Positions 55,352 through 64,000 of a stretch of DNA of 64,000 bases are shown here, one piece after another. Numbering within the stretch: the stretch's first letter is position 1; the number at the start of each line of letters is the position of its first letter. The notes beneath the pieces were generated by a model. It worked only from the letters and a program-made list of their open reading frames with translations, ran no database searches and was not told the origin of the DNA. Location: the NCBI GenBank assembly GCA_949752735.1, contig OX457038.1:20820012-20884011 (forward strand), written 5' to 3'. The DNA comes from Lumbricus terrestris. Lineage: Eukaryota > Annelida > Clitellata > Crassiclitellata > Lumbricidae. The translations under genes and the position numbers were made by a program.

Positions 55352-56641
55352 ATGGATAGCCAGACAACGTCCTACAACGTTCGCTTAGAATTCAGCACGT
55401 CCAGCCTGACCAGCTCCATCTATTCCGCCTGTGGTGATACTTCTGATGTTCTGTGTTACAACGGAACAGCCAATAACGAATCATCGGTGACGATAACAAC
55501 GACGGAAGTGCTGTACGTCTGCACCTGCTACGACTTCGTCATCGAAGCGCTCTTCATGGGAATGCTGTGCGTCTTTGGATTTGCGGGAAACACCGTTTCA
55601 ACGGTCGTCCTATCACGTGACAAGTCGAAGACAGCCACGCCCTTTCTTCTCGTCTCCCTCGAAGTGGCCGATACACTGTTTCTGGTGACCGTGTTTGCAC
55701 TCAGGGTCATTACCTCGATACAGACATTCGGGGTAGAGATGCCGGGACTGGACAGCGCCAAACCCTACCTCGGAAAGTACATCTATCCGTGCGCACTTCT
55801 GACGGAGACAAGCACCATCTATCTGACGATCCTTGTCACTCTCAACCGCTACATCTCTGTCTGCCACCCGTACAAGGCGACCGACCTCTGCTCGGTCTAC
55901 TTTGCCCGGCGCCACGTCTGTCTCGTCTGCCTCTTCTCTCTGCTCTTCAATCTGCCGCGTTTCTTTGAGTACGAAATAACGGACAATCCCAATGAGCCGA
56001 TGCGACAGACGTGGCTCTACAACAACCCCGTCTACAAGATCGTCTACCGCAACCTGTTCTACTTCGTCGTCATGTTCCTTGTCCCTCTCGTATCGCTGAC
56101 CTTCCTCAACCGGAAGTTGATCAAGGCCCTTCGAAAGACGAAGAAGCGCCGGGCCAGACTTCTCAAGCACCCTCCTCCTTCTTCCACTCCTGCTCTTGAA
56201 ACGATCACTGCAGCTGCAGGCACCAGCAGCAGCAGCGGAGGCAGTGGGGCGAGCAGTCGATCGGAGGATGACATCACGTTCATGCTGATAGTCGTCGTCA
56301 TGGTGTTTGTCGTGACGCAGACTCCTGCCATGGCAACGCAGGTGCTGTTGAGCAGCCTCGGCCAGCATTCGCTTGACTGTCCCAGCGCATTCTTCTTCTA
56401 CGAGAGACTCAGTGACCTTCTCGTCGTCGCTAACTCGTCCTTGAACTTCATCATCTACTGCTTCTGCAGTCGTCGTTTTCGAGAGATCCTCGTCGAACTC
56501 GTCTGTGTGCGCCACTCCCTGACGCCAATCCTCAGGTCAACGGCCGGGGTCACGACAGTACATCCGGTTCCTCTCAAAGTCCAGAACACCATGGCCGCCA
56601 CTCCTTCGCGTGAACTCCATAACGAAATCTCTAATATTTGA
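55352..56641 (+). CDS. Class A G-protein-coupled receptor, FMRFamide/peptide-receptor-like
   Basis: A complete intronless frame of 429 residues. The N terminus has two N-glycosylation sequons (NGT at 37, NES at 42). Seven hydrophobic segments lie at about 62-86, 95-118, 143-165, 188-204, 231-252, 307-333 and 353-371. Class A landmarks are GN (79-80, TM1), LEVAD with D107 (TM2), C147 at the top of TM3, NRY at 165-167 in place of DRY, QTPAMA in TM6 in place of CWxP, and NSSLNFIIYC (361-370) in TM7 with NF in place of NP. These variants and the RxFREILVEL after TM7 recall FMRFamide-receptor-like proteins. Loop 3 is basic (KKRRARLLK) followed by a Ser/Gly low-complexity stretch. The second extracellular loop (about 205-230) contains no cysteine, so the usual TM3-ECL2 disulfide cannot form. 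GC content is much higher than the flanks. The ligand cannot be told from sequence. Confidence 0.93.
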   Translation: MDSQTTSYNVRLEFSTSSLTSSIYSACGDTSDVLCYNGTANNESSVTITTTEVLYVCTCYDFVIEALFMGMLCVFGFAGNTVSTVVLSRDKSKTATPFLLVSLEVADTLFLVTVFALRVITSIQTFGVEMPGLDSAKPYLGKYIYPCALLTETSTIYLTILVTLNRYISVCHPYKATDLCSVYFARRHVCLVCLFSLLFNLPRFFEYEITDNPNEPMRQTWLYNNPVYKIVYRNLFYFVVMFLVPLVSLTFLNRKLIKALRKTKKRRARLLKHPPPSSTPALETITAAAGTSSSSGGSGASSRSEDDITFMLIVVVMVFVVTQTPAMATQVLLSSLGQHSLDCPSAFFFYERLSDLLVVANSSLNFIIYCFCSRRFREILVELVCVRHSLTPILRSTAGVTTVHPVPLKVQNTMAATPSRELHNEISNI

Positions 56642-57394
56642 CGTCGTTTCTGCTCCCTCTCACCCCACCTCCAACCCTCGACCCCAGTTTGGCTTGGTAT
56701 GCTACTGTGAAAGTATTCGCAATGCAGAACTGATTACTTGTGAAGGAACGAAGCAATGTTTGCATCTTAAATCCTCTGACATCTTACAATTCAGCGGTTG
56801 CAGCAGCTAACCGACTGAGATGGAAATGACTTTTCGTCATCCTATGTTCTTTCTTCTGTAATGGTCTTCAGAAATATATTACTACATTGCGCAATATATT
56901 ACAATTTATTGCTTGTATAGAATTAGCTCGGGAGCCAATCAGTTGGCCGGTTCATTCGTGTTACCATGGCGATCGTGTTTTGCCAGACTAGGTTAATCGA
57001 ATTCTGCCAATCGTATATTTTATTATAAGCACACTTCGAAGATCAGTCTTGCTATCCATAGCAGACGACGCTGCAGTAATCCCATCTGAAGCCAACCTCC
57101 TTCAAGGCAGAAGGAAATTTGATTCCATGACTTTCTTTCTATAAAAGCCAATATTTTGCGGTGACTGATGCGATGAGGCAAGCGAGCTCATAGATCACAG
57201 ATTTCCATTAACCGCACGACCATATAGCCATGGCCTTTTAGTCATAGATTATGGATGTTAACCTTAAATTATGTCATTATACAGATTTTCAATTCACAGT
57301 TTGTTTTAATTGGTTTAGTGTTATTTCACTGAAAAACTTAAGCAAAATGACTTATTAGAGGACATCAGCTGCGTTTGGTCAACGAACGACGTCT

Positions 57395-57398
<4 letters not shown>
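56642..57398 (+). other. 3' flank of the GPCR gene
   Basis: No AATAAA was found close to the stop and nothing else is recognised before the TAA microsatellite at 57399. The 3' UTR end cannot be placed. Confidence 0.4.

Positions 57399-57488
<90 letters not shown>
57399..57488. repeat. (TAA)n microsatellite
   Basis: A perfect TAA tract of about 30 units that ends exactly where retroelement copy B begins. Confidence 0.97.
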
Positions 57489-57953
57489 GTGACGGCAAGA
57501 GACCAGATGGAGCCACGTTGGTCCCGTGGGCGAGGGGCAAGTACGTCGCTTGGGACGCGACTACCATTCACACTTGCGCTGCCTCATACGTCCATTTGAC
57601 GTCAACAGTGCCAGGAGGGGCGGCTGAACTTGCCGCTGACCGGAAGCAGACCAAATATTCATCCCTCCCTGCTACTCACGAGTTCGTTCCTGTGGCCGTA
57701 GAATCACTGGGCCCCATCAACCGCGTAGGCCGTGAGTTCTTGGTAGAGTTGGGGCGCCGAATGACCGCCGTCTCAGGTGACCCTCTGGAGACCGTGCACT
57801 TGTTTCAGCAGCTATCCATTTGCACGCAAAGATTTAATGCCGTAGCATTCAGAGGCACGTTCGCACAACGCACCGAGGACGAGGACCACTAACGTCATAG
57901 AATAGATTCATAAATCCCGAGGGATCATAAATACCTCGGGTAAAAAAAAAAAA

Positions 57954-57955
<2 letters not shown>
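57489..57955 (+). mobile_element. 5'-truncated RLE-type retroelement (copy B)
   Basis: The frame from 57491 starts DGKRPDGATLVPWARGKYVAW, the PDG...D endonuclease signature itself, and runs to a stop at 57892 through PVAVESLGPINRVGREFL and LFQQLSICTQRFNAVAF. The 5' truncation sits directly on the TAA tract. The 3' end is the hairpin CCCGAGG-GATCATAAATA-CCTCGGG (57916-57940) followed by an A-run that passes into (AAT)n. There are no internal stops. Confidence 0.82.
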
Positions 57956-58002
<47 letters not shown>

Positions 58003-58036
58003 TAAAAAAAAATTAAATTGAGAAAAAAAAAAAAAA

Positions 58037-58082
<46 letters not shown>

Positions 58083-58086
58083 GTAG
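57953..58086. repeat. (AAT)n microsatellites around an A-rich spacer
   Basis: AAT tracts at 57953-58001 and 58038-58083 separated by TATAAAAAAAAATTAAATTG and an A-run. Confidence 0.95.
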
Positions 58087-59825
58087 CTTGACATCTCGAA
58101 CGCATTCAATAGCCTACATCGTGATTCCATGCTAGCGTCGGTTGATGAAATCATCCCTGAATTGGCCGCATACTGCCACCTTGCCTACGCCGAGACGACT
58201 TCTCTACGATTCGGCAAGTTTAATATACTATCGCAGGAAGGTTCGCAACAGGGCGATCCATTGGGACCTCTACTGTTCTGTCTACCGTTACAACCAATTC
58301 TAACCAGCCTTCTGTCTCCCTTGGCTTTTGGATATCTCGACGACCTCACCCTTGGCGGAGACCCTGAGGTGGTGGAGGCTGACGTGGATTCGATCGAAGA
58401 AGGATGCTCGCGTCTGGGCCTCAGACTCAACCGCACCAAATGCGAGCTCATTGCGTCCGACTTCGACTTCAACATCACAAACCGAGGAGCCCTTCAACAA
58501 TTTGCCCGGGTCGGTCCCAAGACGGCCATGCTTCTTGGAGCTCCACTTACCTCGACGGAAGCCCTCCTGTCGGCTCTTGACAGATGCGTCACCGACCTCA
58601 GGATCGCGTTCGACAGATTAGAACTCGTCGCCAAGCAGGACGCTCTCTTGATCCTGAGATGCTCGCTTGGCTCGCCGAGGCTGATGCACCTATTGAGATG
58701 CACTCCTTGCCACGATCACCCTCGACTACAGGATTACGACGAGCTGCTAAGAGGAGGAATGGAACGGGTATTTAACATCAAGTTGACCGACGACCAATGG
58801 TTGCAGGCCTCCCTTCCAATCGGTTTAGGGGGACTGGGAGTTAGAAGGGTGTCTTCGTTGGCACTTCCAGCCTTTTTGGCTTCTGCCGTTGGCACCCTCT
58901 CCATCCAGTCTCTCATCTTGGGAGCGGCCTGGAACATTGATGACGAATCATCCGATTCCGCGCGGTCCGAATGGATGCGGATTACCGAGACTGGAGATCC
59001 AACGGAGTTTCCAGGTCACAAGCAGTCATTGCTGGACAAGCCGCTGTTGCTTTAGACGGTCCTGTCCATCGAGTCAAGACTACAAGACCCATACGATCGG
59101 GCACGACTAAAGGCCTCAATGGCTCCACACGCCTCTGATTGGCTACACGCCCTTCCACTCAACGCTTTCGACCTCAGATTGAGCGACGAGGCTGTGAGAG
59201 TTGCTGTAGGCCTCCATCTGGGTGCGGCCATATGTGAGCCGCACACGTGTGTATGTGGCGCCGCAGTTTCAGCAAGGGGCTCCCATGGTCTCTCTTGCTC
59301 GCTTGGATTCGGTCGTCAGGCAATACATGGCACCATCAACGACCTTGTCTACTGAGGTTTAAATAGAGCTGGTACTCCGGCAATCAAGGAGCCGTCGGGC
59401 CTCACGAGGTTGGACGGGAAAAGACCGGACGGCCAGACTCTCATCCCTTGGAGCAACGGGAGGGCGTTGATTTGGGACGCGACCGTGGTGGACACGGTGG
59501 CCGCCTCGTACGTCCACGAGAACGCGACCGAAGCTGGGAGAGCAGCAGAGAAAGCCGCCACACGGAAAACTTCAAAGTACTTAGACCTTCAGAAAACATA
59601 CGTCTTCGTCCCCTTAGCCGTGGAAACAATGGGGCCAATCAACAACGAGGGCCTCGCCTTTATGTCCGAGATTGGACGCCGGCTGTCGAAATTATCTGGA
59701 GATATACGAGAAACGGGTTTTCTTTTCCAAAGCATTTCAATCACTATCCAGCGCTACAACGCCGTTGCCTTCCAGGGCACCTTGTCTGGATTACCCGGGG
59801 CCATGGACCGGCCAGCCTAAACAAA
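58087..59825 (+). pseudogene. RLE-type non-LTR retroelement (copy C), RT plus endonuclease, two in-frame stops
   Basis: The longest copy. A single frame from 58087 to 59820 (578 codons) is interrupted only by TAG at 59053 and TGA at 59353. In order: RT motif A (LDISNAFNSLHRD) right at the truncation point; QQGDPLGPLLF; YLDD (in GYLDDLTLGG); thumb blocks (QDALLILRCSLGSPRLMHLL, LPIGLGGLGVRRVSSLALPA); APHASDWLHALPL; a knuckle CVCGAAVSARGSHGLSC; KEPSGL; the PDG-x13-D endonuclease signature; and ITIQRYNAVAFQGTL. The domain order RT, Cys/His knuckle, restriction-like endonuclease is that of RLE-class elements (R2, R4/Dong and relatives). The 5' end lies on an AAT tract. The 3' end at about 59825-59860 lacks the hairpin seen in copies A, B, D and E. 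Confidence 0.82.
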
Positions 59826-59861
59826 CTAAAATTTATATGTAAAAATAAATCGTAACTTTAT

Positions 59862-59931
59862 TATTATTATAATAATAATGATAATAATAATAATAGTAAT
59901 AATAATAGTAATAATAATAATATTAATAATA

Positions 59932-59999
<68 letters not shown>

Positions 60000-60000
60000 T
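59862..60000. repeat. (TTA)/(AAT)n microsatellite
   Basis: A short ATT run followed by a long AAT tract with GAT/AGT interruptions, between copies C and D. Confidence 0.95.
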
Positions 60001-60078
60001 GGCCGTTCCAGAGTAACACCACTCCCGTCTCCGGATATTGTTTTGAGCACCTGAGGGATCATAAATACCTCGGGCAAA
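60001..60078 (+). mobile_element. 3'-terminal fragment of RLE-type retroelement (copy D)
   Basis: GGCCGTTCCAGAGTAACACC through the hairpin CCTGAGG-GATCATAAATA-CCTCGGG (60050-60074) and an A-run into AAT units. One stem position is a G-U wobble instead of C-G. Its 5' truncation again lies at an AAT tract. Confidence 0.75.
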
Positions 60079-61019
60079 AAATAATAACAAAAATAATAAT
60101 AATACTAACATCGCCATTATATTCTTGATTCAGTTTTCAAAATGACCTTCGTGCAATAAATTATTATTCGTGTTTTGACAGCGCATACAATTTCGGGAAT
60201 TCTTCGGTTGAACTCAGATAAAAACTGAAATAAGTCATGCAATTAAAATTAATAAAAAATGAACAAAAGAACACGTTGGGCAAAGTATCACTTGCTCCAT
60301 TTTCAACATTTATTTCTGACTCAATAGCTTCATGACTCCTCACCTCATCCGAAACACCAAAAGGACTCAACAGTGTTGAGTCAGCATTGTTTATCTTCTT
60401 ACTCTTCATAAGTTGTAAATAAGCTACATTGACAATACTTTCAGAAAAATCATGAATGCAGCACTGATGAACATCTGATGAGCATCAGATGCATGGGTTG
60501 GTCTATGATTATCTGAACACGTTTATGCGTTCCTATGACAACCTGCATCGCATGAACTATGCCGCATTTCTCCATAGACTCCTTTCAAAGTATGATTCAC
60601 ATAATATAATGGTTGCACAACTGAAGGATGATGACATCTATCCATCCATTTGAACCATCGATCGATATTGACAGCATGTACAACATTGTACATCGGTGGC
60701 GTCGGGGGGGGGTTTAGTTACACAAGCGCATATCTACACAACATGTTGCCGCATCTACATGCATAAGACTCAACTGCATTGGTCAACGAAACTGCTTTTG
60801 AGCACAGAAATAGATTTGACAACAAAAGTCAGCATGAAACCACGTCCTCTCTTGCGAAGAAAGTGTCTGTCATCACGAAGAGGTGGCAAGAGCTGACGAA
60901 AACATTGGCCTAAGAACTGCGAGTTCTGTAAGAATTCCCTGTCTGCTCGCGCAATCAGCTTTTGTGCATGGTGGATCTTCTCACATGATTATTTGCCATC
61001 TACATTTATAGTCTGACGA
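60079..61019. other. Intergenic, nothing recognised
   Basis: Frames are short and without motifs. A G-run (GGGGGGGG) lies at about 60704-60712. Confidence 0.45.
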
Positions 61020-61223
61020 CGATGAGTTCTCTGCCCGAAGGAAGCAGGTTCACTGGCTTTTACGCCCATGGGGATGAGATGAGTGAGGTGGTTTCCCGTT
61101 GCCTTCCTCACAGACAATTGTGGGTGAGCAACTTTTCAAAGATCGCTACGCAGTGGCTTGAGGTAGATTCGAACCTTAGACCCTTCGGTCACAAGGCGAC
61201 GAACTTACCGCTACACCACCGCG
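61020..61223 (-). mobile_element. tRNA-derived SINE, second family
   Basis: The minus strand begins GTGGGACGCGGTGGTGTAGCGG (A-box region) and has AGGTTCGAATCTACCTCAAG (B box). This is the same tRNA-like head as the SINE at 12926 (GCGGTGGTGTAGTGATGG...GGTTCGAATCCACCTCAAG). The body differs (AAGTTGCTCACCCACAATTG, AAGGCAACGGGAAACCACCT). The 3' boundary is uncertain. Confidence 0.75.
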
Positions 61224-61248
61224 TCCCACTAAAAGGCTCGTTTATACT

Positions 61249-61984
61249 ATACTAGCTGAATCACCCGGCGTTGCCCGGGAAATTTCGGTGTTTAGTTCCC
61301 AGCCACGCCTGACCCCGCTCCCACGCTCCCGCCACGCCTGACCCCGCTACCACGCCGCCCTTCTCACTTCGCCTTCCATCGGTCCCAACCCGTTCCGACC
61401 CTGGGGTGCCCGTGAAATTTAGTTTTTCAGTCCAACCCAGTTACAACCCGTCCGCATTTGTGCGAAACCGTGTGCGAAAAGATCTGACCTCGGCGAAAAA
61501 TGAGGTTAGGAATCTATTGGTTCGTTGAAAATCGATCGGCGAAAATTATTGCGTCTTAAATACTGACACATACGACATGGTTAAGATTAATTAAGATTAA
61601 TATTAATTAACGGCATAACGCTCTATAAGAATAAGTCCGGCCATGACGTCATTAATGTATTGGTTTGAATCATATAAATATCATCGGTGGTTTCAATGTT
61701 GATAATATCGATGTGTTGTAATATAAGCAAATGGCGTGTTAATAAAGACAGGCGATCAACGCGCATAGCTTTCGAATCGCGCGTGAAGTTAAAATTTTGA
61801 CAGCACGGGCTATAAAATTAATTGGCAGCCGAAAATAGTGGCGTTTAACTCCAAATGTGGGTAAGAATCGATTGCAAATTTTTTTTAAACGAATCGCTGT
61901 AATTTCCGAGTATGCCTCCGGACAAAATTCGGACATCCCACACACAGAAGGACAAACTTTGAGTTTTATATTTAAAGATATAGC
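61249..61984 (+). mobile_element. Dispersed element starting ACTAGCTGAATCACCCGGCG
   Basis: It starts ACTAGCTGAATCACCCGGCG followed by TTGCCCGGG and ends CACACACAGAAGGACAAACTTTGAGTTTTATATTTAAAGATA. The layout (CTAGCTG..CCCGGC start, ATA-rich GATA end, about 730 bp) parallels the elements at 21034 and 30298, but the interior differs, so it is a related or analogous family. An 18-bp CCACGCCTGACCCCGCT repeat occurs near the start. Non-coding. Confidence 0.55.
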
Positions 61985-62134
61985 CTACGAGCCTTTCAAG
62001 GGCTGCATTACTGTGTGCAATATCATCATATGACGTGAGAAATCCAGCATAGGAAGATAGCGCATGCATGAGCTGAAGTGGCAATGACTTGAAAATGCAG
62101 TCTTTTAATTGTCAATATATAATTACTATAGATA

Positions 62135-62876
62135 TAGGGCTGTTGTTCGATTAAAAATTTTAATCGAAATCAACCGCGCGATTAATTTTTTTAATCGCAA
62201 TTAACTGCAATTTAATCGCAATGCATTTCTTTCAAATATATTAATCTTACTATTTTCTAAGGACCCCTGAAGCATAAAATTTTAATGACTGAATGCATTC
62301 TTTATATTGCAAACATATTCAATAACCTTTGGCTTAGGCCTATTGAATTCTGCATTTAGTTTATTGAGCAGTTTTGCGTGACAGACAGAACTGAAACACT
62401 GTTCAAATCAGTCAACTGCTCAAATCCGTTAATTTTTTCATTTTAAACACCTTTAATTAAAATGATACAGGCCTAAATGTGAAAATTTGACAACCGTTTT
62501 CTGACTATCAAAATTAATTATTTATTCAGCCAATTGTATAGGCAGACCAGTTTATTTACATTGGTCGGTTAAAGGTATGCTCTTATTAATTGGTAGTGAC
62601 TGTAGGTCTACTATTGAACCTCATTATATTTTAGTCACAATTTTTCACAAGAGGCTGCGATTCTCGCCAAACCTCGTCTCAGTTTTCCTTCTGTAAACAT
62701 TTATCATTTGAAACCTGACCATCTCATGGAGTTCAACCAACGTAGTCTGACGGGGTGAGGAAACAACCTTAGTGGACGATGCGATGCGGCCGATGTCGAC
62801 GGCTCATCGTTAGCGTTTTAACCAACGCGTTAACGCGTTAATCGCACGCGTTAACGCGATTAAATCAACAGCCCTA
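62135..62876. mobile_element. 742-bp element with TAGGGCTGTTG termini
   Basis: TAGGGCTGTTG at 62135-62145 is inverted at the right end (CAACAGCCCTA, to 62876). Subterminal regions on both sides are rich in ATTAATCG/CGATTAA and, on the right, CGCGTTAACGCG palindromes. ATAATTACTAT lies 5 bp outside the left end (62119-62129) and immediately outside the right end (62877-62887), so a target duplication is likely but offset by AGATA. The ends resemble hAT-type non-autonomous elements. Confidence 0.7.
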
Positions 62877-63080
62877 ATAATTACTATTCCTTACATTCGC
62901 ATTGAATTTGATCAGGTATATAAAGACAGTCTCGTATACAATTTAAAATAATTTATTAGCTAGAAAGTCAACAACAGCGCCCTCTTTGGACAACCCTTCG
63001 GACCCGATGCAGCGCTCGTGAATAAGGCTTAGATCATCGCTTAAAAAGTTGGAGTTTGCAATTGCGTTTCTACAATAATT

Positions 63081-63239
63081 CAGTGGCGTAGGCAAGGGGG
63101 GTTTCGGGGGTTAAACCCCCCCATTGGCTCCGGAAAAAGATTTTTTAAGGTTATTTTTCCATTTAAGTAACAAAAAATAGCAAAAAACAGGGTTTTCGGC
63201 CATAAAACCCCCCATGAAAAATTCCTGGCTACGCCACTG
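63081..63239. mobile_element. 159-bp MITE, TIR CAGTGGCGTAG, 11-bp flanking duplication
   Basis: CAGTGGCGTAG and CTACGCCACTG are perfect 11-bp inverted ends. GGGGGGTTT and AAACCCCCC extend the symmetry inside. The immediate flanks CTACAATAATT (63070-63080) and CTACAATTATT (63240-63250) match at 10 of 11 bases. An 11-bp duplication is longer than the 8 bp of hAT and nearer to the 9-11 bp of Mutator-like elements. Confidence 0.75.
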
Positions 63240-63250
63240 CTACAATTATT

Positions 63251-64000
63251 ATATAGTTCAATCGCAGCATTACTTTTATTGCCAGCACTAAACCACCAAT
63301 CTACAAATTGCCATCGTCAGCAAGTAGCAGCGTAAAATGAGTAGATGCTGTCGGATAAAAGAACCATCAGACTTTGTTAAGCACCTGATTTGCTATTCGC
63401 ATATTCTGTTTCAGCAGAACATATTTCGATTTGAAAATAAGTCGCCGCTGCCATCAACTGCTTTACTCTGCAACCATCATTGGATAGATTGGCCACACGT
63501 ATGCTGGACCAGGTCCGGCCATATATTACATAGAGCAAAAGTTTCGTGATTTCCTGCCAGTAAGGCCTCTGGTATTGGCAATTGTTATAGATCTAAGTCC
63601 ATTAAAATAATGCAAAAGTGAAATTAAATGACTTAGCGAATACAAGATGCAAAGCACGCTATTAATACTAGCACTTTACTAACAAAACGATGGTTATAGT
63701 TTACTTTACTGAAGGATGTAAATAATAAAACATTTTTAGCATCCTTCTAATTTAAAGTTTGTTAGTCGCTATAATTTGTTGAGTTTTAAAAAGCAAATCT
63801 TTCTAGCTTTGATGGATGCAAAATCCGCAATGACTTCACAAAAAAATAAAAGTCCAGAACGTCAGCAACATCAGTTGGTCTATAGTCTTTTTCCAGTTTG
63901 AACAACGCTTTATATTTTCTGCCGAAATTGCAATAACTTTTTAATGATATATGCCTTCAATTGCAAATAATTAGTCTAATAGAACAACTTTTTGAATAAA
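63251..64000. other. Intergenic, nothing recognised
   Basis: AT-rich to the window end. No coding, TIR or tandem structure supported. Confidence 0.45.

Noticed and set aside
55613..56515. 300-codon minus-strand open frame opposite the GPCR
   Set aside because: It is an antisense shadow of the GC-rich receptor coding region; the plus strand has clear transmembrane and family motifs, while the minus frame is a charged low-information sequence.

Overview
The window is eukaryotic (metazoan) nuclear DNA. It is AT-rich and intron-bearing, very dense in microsatellites and minisatellites, and carries many kinds of decayed transposable elements. AGGCCTA/TAGGCCTAT words recur throughout, as they do in many marine invertebrate genomes. 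The species cannot be fixed from sequence alone; a marine invertebrate (lophotrochozoan or ambulacrarian type) is the best inference. I see no rRNA gene, intact tRNA gene or CRISPR array.

Host genes are few. (1) At the left edge are the last two coding exons (43-161 and 929-1338, + strand) of a gene whose 5' part lies outside the window. They encode a very basic stretch, a furin-like RQKR site and a short four-cysteine C-terminal domain; I do not recognise the family. (2) At 55352-56641 (+) a complete single-exon coding region encodes a 429-residue class A GPCR that looks most like FMRFamide/peptide receptors. Two weaker promoter plus first-exon candidates lie at about 7303-7548 and 24474-24570.

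The rest is mobile and repetitive DNA. 31217-36244 is a BEL/Pao LTR retrotransposon with apparently identical 206-bp LTRs and a 5-bp target duplication; its integrase core is missing and it has one frameshift in RT. Fragments of a second retroelement class (RT with YLDD, a Cys/His knuckle and a PDG...D restriction-like endonuclease) occur at 9847-10726, 37910-38013, 38630-38690, 57489-57955, 58087-59825 and 60001-60078. Most abut TAA/ATT microsatellites, and four of the six retain a 3'-terminal hairpin. CR1/L2-type and other LINE fragments occur at 19000-19205, 22487-22840, 27397-27760, 38014-38262, 46598-46758, 47103-48875 and 53704-54355. tRNA-derived SINEs at 12926-13160 and 54636-54783 share their 3' tail with the LINE at 38014-38262, which suggests a SINE/LINE pair.

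Non-autonomous DNA transposons with terminal inverted repeats, several with 8-bp hAT-type target duplications, are at 5737-6889, 7972-8428, 11781-13749, 13919-14866, 17213-17979, 36416-37694, 49428-49804, 50116-50310, 62135-62876 and 63081-63239. Large satellite-like arrays are a 15-bp unit (15333-16728), CATA (19610-20884), a 30-bp unit with an 11-mer higher-order repeat (44701-46046), and a 12-bp unit that seems to have grown from a LINE 3' tail and was later split by another LINE (46759-48911). No host operon or pathway can be assembled; the main story is nested transposon and tandem-repeat history around two host genes.
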